Shown in pieces: positions 34,972 to 45,242 of a stretch of 64,000 nt of DNA. The position numbers were made by a program, and so were the translations under genes. Source of the DNA: JAKOUY01 sp037045185 (GTDB lineage: Bacteria; Actinomycetota; Acidimicrobiia; Acidimicrobiales; Ilumatobacteraceae); contig JBAOHQ010000002.1 in assembly GCA_037045185.1 (NCBI GenBank), positions 1-64,000 of the forward strand. Direction: 5' to 3'. A model generated the notes under the pieces. That model did no database searches and was not told the DNA's origin. It saw only the letters and a program-made list of their open reading frames with translations. Numbering within the stretch: the first letter of the stretch is position 1; the number at the start of each line of letters is the position of its first letter.

Positions 34972-35783
34972 GCGGCGTACCCGAAGCGCACCGGGGCCTC
35001 GCTGGCGGCCAGTTGTGGGTCACCGCCGAATGCCGGGCACCACGGCTGGAAGGCGCATGAGTTGCACAGCAGGCTCTGGCGCGGCCGGAAGTCACCCGTG
35101 ACGCAGGCCTTCTCCACGGCTTTCCACACCGCCTGGGTGCGGGTGGTCACGAACCGCACCGACCGCTCGGTCGGGGTGGCGGTGATCGTTTCGCCGGTGC
35201 GCAGGTACATCAGCCGGATGGCCGCGGGTCGCTTGCCGAACAGCTCCTCGCACAGGAACGAATAGAAGTGGACCCCGCCGAGCTTGCCCTGCTCGTAGTT
35301 CACGCCAGGGGGCCGGCCGGTCTTGTAGTCGGTGACGATGAGCTCGCCGGCCTCGTTCAGCTCCAGCCGGTCGATGATCCCGCGCAGCGTCAGGTCACCG
35401 ACGGCGGCCTCCAGGTACAGCTCCAGGCCGATGTCCCGGACGGCGGCGGGGTCCTCCATCGTGAAGTAGTTGGCGACGAGGGCACGGGAGTCGGCGAAGA
35501 ACGACTCGACCGCGGCGTCGTCCAGGCGGAGCATGGTGAACTCCGGGTCGACGAGGTACTCGCCCCGGGCCTGCTCGAAGGCCGAGTCCGCCGTCTGGGG
35601 CGTGCGCCGGTCCGGGGCGTAGGTGAACAGCAGTTCCAGCACCCGGTGGACGAACGAGCCCTTCGTGGCGTGCGCCGACGGCGGCTCGGCGAGCTTCTCG
35701 ATGCTGGCAAAGCGGAACGCCAGCGGGCAGTTGGTGAAGGCTTCCACCCTGCTGGGCGACAGCGTGACGGGGACCGGATACAT
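34968..35783 (-). CDS. RecB-family PD-(D/E)XK nuclease with Fe-S cysteines
   Basis: 271 residues from ATG 35783 (MYPVPVTLSPSRVEAF); TACGAT ends seven bases before it, suggesting a leaderless start. The frame extends to TTG 35813. Cas4/RecB-type layout: SRVEAFTNCPLAFRF, GSFVHRVLELL, nuclease core GIIDRLELNEAGELIVTDYKTGRPP (split D...D-Y-K) and C-terminal cluster CNSCAFQPWCPAF; with the first Cys (about 19) these give four iron-sulfur ligands. No helicase or cas gene is adjacent, so it is a stand-alone DNA exonuclease of unknown role. Confidence 0.85.
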   Translation of the reverse strand: MYPVPVTLSPSRVEAFTNCPLAFRFASIEKLAEPPSAHATKGSFVHRVLELLFTYAPDRRTPQTADSAFEQARGEYLVDPEFTMLRLDDAAVESFFADSRALVANYFTMEDPAAVRDIGLELYLEAAVGDLTLRGIIDRLELNEAGELIVTDYKTGRPPGVNYEQGKLGGVHFYSFLCEELFGKRPAAIRLMYLRTGETITATPTERSVRFVTTRTQAVWKAVEKACVTGDFRPRQSLLCNSCAFQPWCPAFGGDPQLAASEAPVRFGYAA

Positions 35784-35844
35784 CACGACCATCGTACGGA
35801 CGGGGTGTGTCAACGACGGTGACGGCGCTGGCGGCCGGGCGCGG

Positions 35845-36935
35845 TCACGCCGGCAGCCAACCGGCGAGCAGGCGGGCCAGGCGGTCGGGGTCGCTCATCG
35901 GGGTGAAGTGGTTGGCGTGCTCCAGGCGCACGAAGCTCCCGCGGGGCAGGCGGGCGGCGACCCCGTCGGCGAAGGTGGGCGGCGGCGACCCGTCGAGCTC
36001 CCCGGCGGCCACCACCGTGGGCGCGTCCACGCCGGGAAGGTCGTCCCACACGTGGCTGGCCGTCGCAGCGCCGAAGGTGCCGGCTTCGATCTGCGGGGTG
36101 CACTTCAGCGTGACGCCGTCTGCGCTGTGGCGGAAGCCGTGGTGGACGTACGCGTGCAACGCCTGTCGGCGTGGAACTGGTTGAGCGGCGGCTTGGAGGC
36201 GAAGTTGTCGAGCGCCGCCTCCATCGAGGCGAAGGTCGCTCGCCGGCGGATCGCCGCTGCGGACATGGCGTTGTCGTCGACCAGCGTGAGCGGGCTGTCC
36301 AGCGGCGGCACGATCGGCTCGAACACGGCCAGGGCGGCGAACAGCTCAGGCCGCCGGGCGGCCGCCAGCAGCAGGCAGGCGCCACCCATCGAATGACCGA
36401 ACCCGAGAACCGGTCCACCCAGCGCCTCGGCGACGGCGATGCAGTCGTCGGCGTTGCGCCTCCAGTCGACGGGCCGGTCAGGATGGGCGGTGTCACCGTG
36501 GCCGCGGTAGTCGAACGACACGCAGCGGAAGGTTCCCGCCAGGGCCCGGGCCAGCGGCGCGTAGCAATGGCCGTGGAACCCGGTGGCATGGCTGATCAGC
36601 AGGGTGGGGCCGCGCCCGCCGAGTTCGTGGACGGCGACGTCGACCCCGTCGCTGGAGGCAACGCGGACGATCAGTTGTCGCGAACGGCGGCGCCACCAGA
36701 TGCTGAACAGCCGGTCGATCAGCACCCCCAGCAGGATGGCGATGAAGATCGACCACCGAACCGTGGTGGTCTTGGTGAAGATCAGGAAGTCGAGGTTGGT
36801 CGACTGGCTGTTCTTCAGGAAGAAGATCAGGGTCAACACCACGACGACGCCGCCCAGGATGAGGGCGATGTTCGGGCCGTTGCGGCCGCTCTCGGGGCTG
36901 TTGGCGGGTTCGCTGCGCTCGACCTGGTACGACAC
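35845..36935 (-). CDS. LapA-like membrane domain + alpha/beta hydrolase (frameshifted)
   Basis: GTG 36935 follows AAGGAGG. Residues about 20-85 hold two hydrophobic segments separated by NSQSTNLDFLIFTKTTTVRW, the LapA/DUF1049 pattern, ending IDRLFSIWWRRRSRQ. In the same frame an alpha/beta hydrolase begins (LISHATGFHGHCY, FDYRGHGDT, nucleophile GHSMGG). Near 36160 sense moves to another frame (ALHAYVHHGFRHS ... VVAAGELDGSPPP, HANHFTPMSDPDR) with the acid and His. Span 1091 bases is two too many, so a second shift, perhaps where LapA meets the hydrolase, is possible and the fusion may be false. Confidence 0.7.
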
Positions 36936-37030
36936 GGTGGCCTCCTTCGATGTGCGATCAGTGTGTCACGTGGCGCCGCTGCGGCGGGTGACCAAGCCGC
37001 GGTGGGCCCAGGCGGAGTGCCGCGGACCGC

Positions 37031-37928
37031 CTAGGACAGCGCCTTGAGGAAGATCCCCGACTCGTCGTTCAGGTTCTCCGGCACGAAGTAGGCGCGATGG
37101 TCGGTGACCTGCTCCCAGTGGTCACGCAGGTGTTCGGCAGCCAGCGCCGGGTTGACGTACCCCTTGGTCTCGCCGATGAAGATCTCGGCGACGCGGCCGC
37201 CACCCACGGAGAAGATCCGCCCGGTGGCCGGGCAGTCCTCGTGGGCCAGGAACGTGACGAGCGGGGAGATCAGCGACGGATCGAGCTTGTCGCCGAGGCC
37301 GCCGAGGATGTTCTCGGTCATCCGGGTGAGCGCCAGCGGGGCGATGGCGTTGGCCTTGATGTTGAACTTGGCCCCCTCCACCGCCAGGACGCGGGTGAGC
37401 CCGACCAGACCCATCTTCGCCGCGCCGTAGTTCGTCTGGCCGAAGTTGCCGAAGATCCCGGCGGCCGACGAGGTGCACACGATGCGCCCATAGCCCTGCT
37501 CCCGCATCTTGACGAACGCCGGTTGGCTGACGTGGAAGGCGCCCTTGAGGTGCACGTCGAGCACCGGGTTCAGCAGGTCCGGTGTCAGGTTGTGGAAGGC
37601 CTTGTCACGCAGGATCCCGGCGTTGTTGATGACGATGTCGACCCTGCCGAAGGCGTCGATGGCCGTCTGGACGATGGCCGCCCCGCCCTCTGGGGTCGAC
37701 ACCGAGTTGGTGTCGGCCACCGCCTCCCCTCCGGCCGCCTTGATCTCGTCGACGACCCGCTCGGCGGCGCCCTTGTCGCTGCCGGTCCCGTCGACGGCGC
37801 CACCGAGGTCGTTCACCACGACGAGGGCTCCGCGGGAGGCGAGCATCAAGCGCGTGGCTGCGCCCGAGCCCACCGCCGGCGCCGGTGACGATGGCGACCT
37901 TGCCGTCAAATCCGAGTTCATCAGTCAT
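37031..37928 (-). CDS. SDR, multifunctional-enzyme (R)-hydroxyacyl-CoA dehydrogenase type (frameshifted)
   Basis: ATG 37928 starts MTDELGFDGKVAIVTGAGGGLGRSHAL, then one extra base near 37860 shifts the frame and sense continues MLASRGALVVVNDLGGAVDG. Other motifs: NNAGILRDKAFHNL, CTSSAAGIFGNFGQTNYGAAK (Ser, Tyr, Lys) and ANAIAPLALTRMTENIL. The ILRDKAF and APLALTRMTE patterns are those of the dehydrogenase part of peroxisomal-type multifunctional enzymes and of actinobacterial (R)-3-hydroxyacyl-CoA dehydrogenases. Span 898 bases. Confidence 0.83.
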
Positions 37929-37996
37929 GCCAGGCAAGGTACCGGCCACCACCCCGCACGACCAATCTGCCGCGCCCCAGCCGCGGTCGGGCCGCG

Positions 37997-39615
37997 TCAG
38001 CCCGGTGGAAGGCCCAAGCGGCGGCGGGCAGTGGCAGTCAGCGCCCGGTAATCGAGCTTGCCGTTGGCTGCCCGGCCGACCGTGTCGATCTGCAGGATTC
38101 GCTTGGGCGCCTTGTAGCGGGCCAGGTGCACGCCGACGTGGGCGATCAGTTCGGGCTCGTCGATCGTTGCGCCGGCCTCGGCTTCGACCAGGGCGGTGAC
38201 GGCCTCACCGAATCGCTCGTCGGGCACTCCCACCACGGCCGCGTCGTGCACGCTGGGATGGGTCTTCAGTGCCTCCTCGACCTCCTCGGGAAACACCTTC
38301 TCCCCACCGGTGTTGATGCACTGGCTGCCCCGGCCGTACAGCCGCAGCGTGCCGTCGGCGTCCACCTCCGCCCAGTCCCCGGGGATGCTCCAGCGATGGC
38401 CGGCGAACTCGACGAAGGTGGCGGCGCTCTTGACCGGGTCCTTGTAGTACCCGATCGGCGTGTGGCCGCGGAGCGCCACCCGACCGCGCTCGCCGCTGCC
38501 GGGGAGGACCTCCCGGCCGTCCTCGGTGAGCACGGTGGTGTCCGGTCCGAGGGTGAACGTGGCGGTCTCGCTGGTGGTGGTGGCCGAGGTCAGCGAGTTG
38601 GCCATGCCGATGGCCTCGCTGGACCCGAGGGCGTCGATCATGATCAGCCGCTCGTTGTGCCGCAGGAGTCCCTGCTTGGTGGCCGGAGCCCACACCACCC
38701 CGCTGGACAGCACGATCCGCAGGCTGGAGATGTCCCACCGCTCGGGCTCGGCGTCGAGGGCTCGCAGGATGGGCTTGGCGAACGCGTCGCCCACGATGGA
38801 CATGCTGGACACGCGGTGCTGCTGCACCGTGTCGAGCAGCTCGATCGGGTCGAAGTGCCGAGAGCGCAGGGTGACAACGGACCCGGCGAGGCACAGGTTC
38901 CACATCGCGTTGAACGCCCCGGTGCCGTGCATCAGCGGCGCCGCGGGCAGGTTCGCGCGGCCCGGGCTTGGTGGTGCGCGCCTCCCACGCCTCCCATCCG
39001 GGGTGCGCCGGCAGGCGCACCTTGGAGGACGAGTCGAGGCTGCCGATCACGTCACCCTGACGCCACATCACGCCCTTCGGCGCGCCCGTGGTGCCGCCGG
39101 TGTAGAGGAGGTACAGGTCGTCGGCGCTGCGCCCCCAGGGCGGGCGGACCCGCTGGCGGCCCGCCGCCGCCGCCGCCTCGTATGGCACCGCCCAGTCCGG
39201 GCACGGGCCGCTGCCGTCGTCGACCCACAACCAGGTGTGGATCAGCGGGCAGCCGGGCGCGCATGGCCGCGCAGGTGTCGGCGAAGGCGCCGTGGAAGAC
39301 CACGGCGACGACGTCACCGTTGGTCCACAGGTAGTGCAGTTCGTCGGCGGTGTAGCGGTAGTTCGTGTTGACCGGGACCAGGGCCGCCTTGAACAGGGCG
39401 AACGTGGTCTCCAGGAACTCCGGGCAGTTGTACAGGTAGTGGGCCACCTTGTCCTGGTGCTGGGCGCCGCGTTCCAGCAGCGTGGTCGCCACGCCGTCGG
39501 CTCGCCGGTCGAACTCGGCCCATGACACGGTGCGGCCGGCACGGATCTGCGACGGCGCCTCGGGGAACCGGTCGGCGACGCGCTCCCACATGTCCGCAAT
39601 GTTCCAGCCGCTCAC
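37997..39615 (-). CDS. AMP-binding acyl-CoA synthetase (two frameshifts)
   Basis: GTG 39615 starts SGWNIADMWERVADRFPEAP. Sense changes frame near 39245 (to LIHTWLWVDDGSG and the P-loop LLYTGGTTGAPKGVMWRQGD) and again near 38950 (to NLPAAPLMHGTGAFNAMWNL through the stop at 37997). Later motifs are intact: GSSEAIGM, IPGDWAEVDADG, GRGSQCINTGGEKVFPEEVE and catalytic Lys in RAANGKLDYRAL. Span 1619 bases is two too many, one per shift. Related to fatty-acid and steroid side-chain CoA ligases (FadD group). Divergent from the acyl-CoA dehydrogenase 50 bp away, suggesting one regulated pair. Confidence 0.82.
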
Positions 39616-39664
39616 CGGTGCGACGGTATCGGAGCAGGCGGACCGGCCCAGAGGCGGGCGTATC

Positions 39665-40843
39665 GTGAGCATCGTGGACTTCCAGATGCCAGCGCCCGAC
39701 GACCCGCGGCGGCTTGCCGTTCGCCAGTGGCTGGCCGACCACCCGTCTCCGTCGACGGAGGCGCTGGCCCACGCCGGGTACGTGGCGCCGCACTGGCCGG
39801 CGCCGTGGGGGATCGGGGCCGACCCGATCCTGCAGGTGATCGTCGACGAGGAACTCACCGCCGCGGCGGTGCGCCGGCCGATCAACCCGATCGGCATCGG
39901 CTGGGCCGGCCCGACGTTGCTGTACGCCGGCACCCGGGCTCAACAGGAGCGGTACCTGTTCCCGATCCTGACGGGCGCCGACTACTGGTGCCAGTTGTTC
40001 AGCGAGCCCGATGCGGGAAGCGACCTGGCCAGCCTGACCACCCGGGCGGTGCGTGACGGCGACGAGTTCGTGGTCAACGGCCAGAAGATCTGGACGAGCG
40101 GGGCGCAGTTCTCCCGCTACGGCATCCTCCTGGCGCGCACCGACCCCGACGCGCCCAAGCATCAGGGCATCTCCTACTTCGTCTGCCCGATGGACGCCCC
40201 GGGCATCGAGATCCGCCCGATCACCGAGATGACCGGCGGCCACACGTTCAACGAGGTGTTCCTCACCGACGTACGCATCCCCGCCGAGAACCTCGTCGGC
40301 GAGCTGAACGACGGCTGGCGCCTGGCCAAGGTGACCCTTGGCAACGAGCGCGTCTCGCTGTCCAGCGGCGGGGTGCTGTGGGGTGGTGGGCCCACCACGC
40401 CCGAAGTGATCGAGGCGATCAGGCGCCGCGGGCCGGTCACCGATCGCCATGCCCGCCAGCGCATCGCCAGGCTGTACACCGAGTACATGCTCCTCGAGCT
40501 GATCAGGATGCGCACGCTGACCGCCCGGTTGCGCGGTGAGCAGCCCGGGCCGGAGGCCAGCATCCGCAAGATCCTGGCCGACGAGCACGGTCAACTGGCG
40601 ATGGACGTGGCCAGGGAGATGATCGGGTCGGCGGCGCTGCTCACCAGCGGTGACGGCTCGGAGGCGTTCGTGCCCAGCACGGACATGATGGGCCTCGGCC
40701 CGGGCAAGCCGCCCCTCGACCTGTCCGACCCGGCATGGTACGACGGGTACCTGTTCAGCCAGGCGCTCACCATCGGCGGGGGCACCGGTGACGTCCAACG
40801 CAACATCGTCGCCGAGCGCGTCCTGGGTCTGCCGCCCGGCTGA
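39665..40843 (+). CDS. Acyl-CoA dehydrogenase
   Basis: 392 residues from GTG 39665 (GTG 39674 also possible). Family motifs: CQLFSEPDAGSDLASL, FVVNGQKIWTSGAQFSRYGILLARTD, and the C-terminal TIGGGTGDVQRNIVAERVLGLP. The second signature has the FAD-binding Q-R at the end. The layout is that of the actinobacterial FadE group acting on fatty or steroid side-chain acyl-CoA, though the catalytic Glu was not identified. Intact in one frame. Confidence 0.88.
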   Translation: MSIVDFQMPAPDDPRRLAVRQWLADHPSPSTEALAHAGYVAPHWPAPWGIGADPILQVIVDEELTAAAVRRPINPIGIGWAGPTLLYAGTRAQQERYLFPILTGADYWCQLFSEPDAGSDLASLTTRAVRDGDEFVVNGQKIWTSGAQFSRYGILLARTDPDAPKHQGISYFVCPMDAPGIEIRPITEMTGGHTFNEVFLTDVRIPAENLVGELNDGWRLAKVTLGNERVSLSSGGVLWGGGPTTPEVIEAIRRRGPVTDRHARQRIARLYTEYMLLELIRMRTLTARLRGEQPGPEASIRKILADEHGQLAMDVAREMIGSAALLTSGDGSEAFVPSTDMMGLGPGKPPLDLSDPAWYDGYLFSQALTIGGGTGDVQRNIVAERVLGLPPG

Positions 40844-40856
40844 CCGCCGCGCCGCC

Positions 40857-42054
40857 CTACACCTTCCGGCCGGCGCCGTCGCCGGTCCCGTCGAGCCGCA
40901 CGTAGCGTCGAATCGCCAGCGCGGCGGCGCCGCGGCTCCATTCCGTGTCGTCGCCAGATGTCAGCACCAGGGGAATCGAGCGCGCCTGCGGATCGCGGTC
41001 GGTAGCCATCGCTGACTCCACCGCGCCCGCGAGCGACGGCGGCCAGCCGCACCCCCTCACCACCGAGCACGATGACATCGGGTGCCGTGAGATTGGCGAT
41101 TGCCGCGAGGAGGCGGCCGAGACCGAGTCCGGCGTCGTCGACGATTCGCCGCGCAGCCGCGTTGTGTTCGACCAGGTCGAGCGCTTCGTCGTAGGTCACC
41201 GTCTTGCCGACGGCCGAGCCGACCGAGCTGATCACGGCAAGCGTGGTCATCATGCTGCGTGCGCATCCCCGGTGCCCGGCCGGGCAGACCGGCCCAAACG
41301 GATCCACAGGCCAGTGCCCGACCAGCCCGAGGCCGGAGTCGACGTCGTTGATCATCTCGCCACCGATCACCAGGCCGTAGCCGATGCCCGCTCCAAGCGT
41401 CACGACGGCGAAACGGTCGACGCCCCGGCCGGCGCCAAACCAATTCTCGTACGCCGTGAACGCCACGAGATCGTTGTCAACCGTGGTGCTGATCCCCGTG
41501 GCGTTCTCGACCATCCTGCCAAACCGGACGTTGGACCAGCCGAGAAACGGTGCGCTGACGACCGTGTCCTCGTCACGGACGAGTCCGCCGAGTCCGATCC
41601 CGAGCGCGGAGATGGGGCGATCCGGCTCGCAGAGTTCGGCGACAACCGCGGTGACAACGGTGGTCACCGCATCAGGCGCGTGCGAATGGACGGGACGAGC
41701 CGCCGACTTCAGCACATCGGCGCGCAGGTCCGTCATCACGCCGACGACGCTCTCGGCGGTGACTTTGAGCCCAATGAAGTGCCTGGCAGAGCCGACGATG
41801 TCGAGCGGCTTCGTGGGTCGGCCGCTCGTTCGACCGCGAGCGTGTGGTGGGTCCACCTCCACGACCAAGCCCTGCTCGATCAATGGCTTGCTGAGCCGCG
41901 TCAGCGAGCCGCTCGACAGGCGCAGCCGTGTGGCGATGTCCGACCGTGAGATCGGCCCGTTCAGCAGGATCTCGAGCGCGACGGCATGCGCCGTCCCAGG
42001 TTCGGCGATCCACGGGCGGGCGATCGATGGCTGCGCGGGGGGTCGGCCGGTCAC
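40857..42054 (-). CDS. ROK-family transcriptional regulator (frameshifted)
   Basis: GTG 42054. Winged-helix part (about residues 22-75) with ILLNGPISRSDIATRLRLS and SGSLTRLSKPLIEQGLV; ROK part with VDNDLVAFTAYENWFGAG, LGAGIGYGLVIGGEMI and CPAGHRGCARS, the zinc loop in modified form. Near 41035 one extra base shifts the frame; sense continues SLAGAVESAMATDRDPQARS to the stop at 40857. Span 1198 bases. Divergent from the sugar importer, so it is the likely repressor of the glucan cluster, relieved by a sugar or sugar phosphate. Confidence 0.83.
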
Positions 42055-42135
42055 GGCACAACCCTACCGAGTTCCCTCCTTGGCAGAGGGAATCCGGGCT
42101 GGAGATGGGTGACGTCTTCCCCCGAACCCGGCGTC

Positions 42136-42164
42136 TTGACAGCGGAGAATAGTTTTGTTGTAGA
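42136..42164 (+). promoter_or_regulatory. Promoter of the glucan-uptake operon
   Basis: TTGACA at 42136-42141 and TGTAGA at 42159-42164 are 17 bases apart, in the only AT-rich spot of this region, 50 bases before the ATG at 42217. The -35 box is perfect. Confidence 0.6.
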
Positions 42165-42172
42165 AATAACTA
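42150..42172. promoter_or_regulatory. Candidate ROK operator
   Basis: TAGTT and AACTA flank 13 bases and straddle the -10 box. A dyad with T-rich left and A-rich right half is the kind of site ROK repressors bind. Binding by the divergent ROK protein would block transcription. Confidence 0.35.
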
Positions 42173-42216
42173 ACGCGACAGTCCCGCCGCGCACTCTCGT
42201 CAGAAGGGGTCCCCAC

Positions 42217-43501
42217 ATGTTGCGACGACACTCGTTCATCTCCGTGCTGGCTATCGGCACGGCGCTCTCTCGGCCTTGCCGGTCACGCGGCAGCCTCAAC
42301 CACACCACCTGGGACAGCATCCGGTGATCCCGTCACGATCACGTTCTGGGGTTCCTACGGAAACGGTGGCAACTCGGTGCAGCAGGATGCACTCAACAAG
42401 ACCCTGATCCCGGCATTCGAGGCGGCGCACCCGGGCATCAAGGTCGAGTACGTCGATGTTCCCTATGACGCCCTGTTGCAGAAGATCGCCACGAGCGCCA
42501 GCGGAGACGCGCTGCCAGATCTGATTCGTGCCGATCTTGGCTGGGTCCCGCAGTTCGCCTCCCAGGGCTTGGTGCTCCCGCTCAGCGATGCGATGGCAGA
42601 CTTCTCCACCCTCGCTGCTGCAACGTATCCAGGGTCACTGGCGACCAACCACTTCCAGGGCAAGTACTACGGTCTTCCGCTCGACACCAACACTCGGGTA
42701 CTGATCACGTCGCAGCAGGCACTCGACGCCGCCGGCATGAAGGCGCCGCCGGCGACCTTTGCCGAGTTCACGGCGATGGCCAAGGCGCTGGAAGGGAAGG
42801 GAATGCAGGTGTTCGCAGATGGTGGTCTCGGTCAGTGGAACATCCTCCCGTGGATCTGGTCCAACGGCGGGGCGCTGACCGACGACGGGCTCACGACGGC
42901 GACCGGCTACCTCGACGGCGCGGCCTCGGTCGAGGCGGTGCAGATGCTGGTCGATCTGTACAAGGCCGGCCAGATCCCCAACCTCATCACGGGCAATCAG
43001 GGTGCGACCGGCACCTCCGACGGACTGCCGACCGCGAAGTACGCCACGATTCTGGATGGGCCGTGGATGAAGGGCATCTGGTCCGGCCAGTACCCGTCCT
43101 TCCAGCCGATCTACGCCCAGGTGCCGGCAGGCAAGGCTGGCTCGGTCAGCGTGGTGGGCGGTGAGGACATCGTCGTCAGCTCGTCGACGGCCCATCAGGC
43201 CGCTGCGTTGGAGTTCGTCCGCTTCACCCAGTCCGAGCAGTTCCAGGTGGAGATGGCCAAGACTGGCCAGATGACCGTCGTTCCAGCGTTCGCCGCCCAG
43301 CAGGCGTCGATCGACCCCTACTACGAGACGTTCGCCACGCAGTTGACGACGGCGAAGAACCGCCTCGCGGTTCCTCGCGCCGGCGAGGTGGACTCGATTC
43401 TGTCGGAGGAGCTGACGAAGGCCTTCGACGGGTCGACGACGGTGCAAGACGCACTGACGGCCGCTGCCGGGAGGGTCAACGAGCTGCTCGCCGGGAAGTG
43501 A
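42217..43501 (+). CDS. ABC sugar-binding protein (frameshifted in signal peptide)
   Basis: ATG 42217 opens MLRRHSFISVLAIGTAL; near 42270 one extra base shifts the frame and the signal continues LGLAGHAAASTTPPGTASGDPVTITFWGS. The mature protein is an extracellular solute-binding protein family 1 (SBP_bac_1): PAFEAAHPGIKVEYVDVPYD, LPDLIRADLGWVPQFASQG, YYGLPLDTNTRVL and YATILDGPWMKGIW. Span 1285 bases. Stop overlaps the first permease start (GTGA). With GH66 and GH13 downstream the ligand is probably an isomaltooligosaccharide or dextran fragment. Confidence 0.85.
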
Positions 43502-44409
43502 GATCGGTGGTCAGGGCGAAGCGCCCTCGACGTCGGAAGACGGCGGCGCCGGTGTGGTTCATCGCCCCCGGGTATGTGCTCTTCGTCCTGACCATCGCCT
43601 ACCCAGTCGCCCGAGCCGTTCAGATCAGCCTGTACGACTGGAAGGTGCTCGGTCGATCGGCGAGCGAGTTCATCGGTCTTGGCAACTACCGGCGAGCCGT
43701 CAACGACCCACGGTTCTGGCGGGGCCTGGGTAACGCCGGCGTGTACATGGCGATCACGGTCCCGGCCCAGGTCGTCGCTGGCCTGACTGTTGCGACGCTG
43801 CTCCACCGCAACTGCCCGGCACGGACGCTGTTCCGGGTGCTGTACTACCTCCCGGTTGTGACGAGCTGGGTGGTGGTCTCGCTGCTCTTCAAGTATCTCT
43901 TTGCCGACGATGGGCTCGTGAACTATGCGCTCGGAGTCTCTCACCTGTCGAACGGGCACACGTCGTGGCTGTCGAGTCGGTGGACCGCGATGGTCGCCAT
44001 TGCAGCGCTCGGTGTGTGGAAGGGAACCGGTTGGGCAATGATGATCTTTCTCGCCGCCCTGCAGGGTGTTCCTCGTGAGCTCGAGGAAGCGGCACTGGTC
44101 GACGGCGCCGGCCCGTGGCGCCGATTCCGCGCCGTCACGATGCCGGCCATCTGGCCGGCCATGCTGTTCGTCTCGGTGATGCTCGTCATCGGCGGATTCA
44201 ACGTGTTCACCTCCGTGCTCCTGATGACCGGTGGAGGTCCAGGCGGCCAGACGGACGTCGTGCTGACCTACATGTATCGAATGGCGTTCGGACCGTCGCT
44301 CGACTTCGGCTTCGGGTCGTCGTTGGCCGTGCTGCTGACCGGATTCGTTCTGCTGGTCTCGCTTGCGCAGATGCGGCTGATGCGCCGCCGTTCGATGAGC
44401 GCGTCGTGA
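43498..44409 (+). CDS. ABC sugar permease, MalF type
   Basis: 303 residues, GTG overlapping the binding-protein stop. Six membrane segments; the conserved EAA loop that touches the ATPase is EEAALVDGAGPWRRFRAVTMP (about residues 198-217, split). FIGLGNYRRAVNDPRFW is the usual MalF-type lead into TM2. Works with the permease that begins in its stop codon. No ATPase gene is in the cluster, so a shared MsiK-like ATPase elsewhere is expected. Confidence 0.9.
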   Translation: MRSVVRAKRPRRRKTAAPVWFIAPGYVLFVLTIAYPVARAVQISLYDWKVLGRSASEFIGLGNYRRAVNDPRFWRGLGNAGVYMAITVPAQVVAGLTVATLLHRNCPARTLFRVLYYLPVVTSWVVVSLLFKYLFADDGLVNYALGVSHLSNGHTSWLSSRWTAMVAIAALGVWKGTGWAMMIFLAALQGVPRELEEAALVDGAGPWRRFRAVTMPAIWPAMLFVSVMLVIGGFNVFTSVLLMTGGGPGGQTDVVLTYMYRMAFGPSLDFGFGSSLAVLLTGFVLLVSLAQMRLMRRRSMSAS

Positions 44410-45242
44410 CGGCCGGAGCGAGGCGAGCGGCGCGGGTCATGCGCTTGACGATCGTGCTCATCGGCGCGTCCGTCATGGTCACGCCGTTCGCCTACATGTT
44501 CTCGACCAGTTTCAAGGCGCAGGCGTACGTGCTCACCGTGCCGCCACAGCTGATCCCCAGGCCGGCCACGCTGGACAACTACCGCCGGGCGCTGACGACT
44601 CAGGACTTCGGGCGGTACGCGCTGAACTCCCTCGGGGTCGCCACGGCCTCCACCGCCTTGTCCGTCCTGCTCAGCGCCATGATGGCGTACGGCTTCGCCA
44701 GGTACCGCTTCCTCGCCCATCACCTCCTGTACCGGCTGCTGCTGGTCGGGCTCATCGTCCCAGCGATGATGCTGATCATTCCCCAGTTCGTCCTGGCGAA
44801 GCATCTCCACCTGCTGGACACCTATCAGGGTCTGATCGTGTTCTACGTCGGCAGCACGTTGGCCCTGAACACCTACCTGCTGCGCGGCTTCTTCGAATCA
44901 CAGCCGATCGAGCTCGATGAGGCGATGCGGATCGATGGCGCGTCAGCGTGGACCCGGTTCGTGCGCCTGGCCCTGCCCCTTGCTCGACCTGCCCTGGCGA
45001 CGACCACCATCTTCACGTTCTTGTTCGCGTGGGACGAGTTCGCCTGGTCGCTGACGATCATCACCGACCGCACCAAGACGACCCTGCCGGTGGCCATCCA
45101 GTTCTTCCACGGCCAGAACGCAACGCAGTGGGGACTGGTCTTTGCCGCGTCGGTGATCGCCGTCGTTCCCGTCATCGTCGTGTTCGTCATCTTCCAGCGG
45201 CACTTCGTGCAGGGTCTGACATCGGGCGCGGTCAAGGGATGA
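44406..45242 (+). CDS. ABC sugar permease, MalG type
   Basis: 278 residues from GTG 44406, overlapping the previous stop. Six membrane segments, FSTSFKAQAYVLTVPPQLIP near the N-terminus, EAA loop DEAMRIDGASAWTRFVRLALP (split around residue 185) and the FLFAWDEFAWSLTII helix typical of carbohydrate permeases. Its stop overlaps the GH66 start (ATGA). Confidence 0.9.
   Translation: MTAGARRAARVMRLTIVLIGASVMVTPFAYMFSTSFKAQAYVLTVPPQLIPRPATLDNYRRALTTQDFGRYALNSLGVATASTALSVLLSAMMAYGFARYRFLAHHLLYRLLLVGLIVPAMMLIIPQFVLAKHLHLLDTYQGLIVFYVGSTLALNTYLLRGFFESQPIELDEAMRIDGASAWTRFVRLALPLARPALATTTIFTFLFAWDEFAWSLTIITDRTKTTLPVAIQFFHGQNATQWGLVFAASVIAVVPVIVVFVIFQRHFVQGLTSGAVKG

Noticed and set aside
34968..35783. 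Cas4 of a CRISPR system
   Set aside because: The Fe-S RecB-like nuclease resembles Cas4 in layout, but there is no array or other cas gene in the window.
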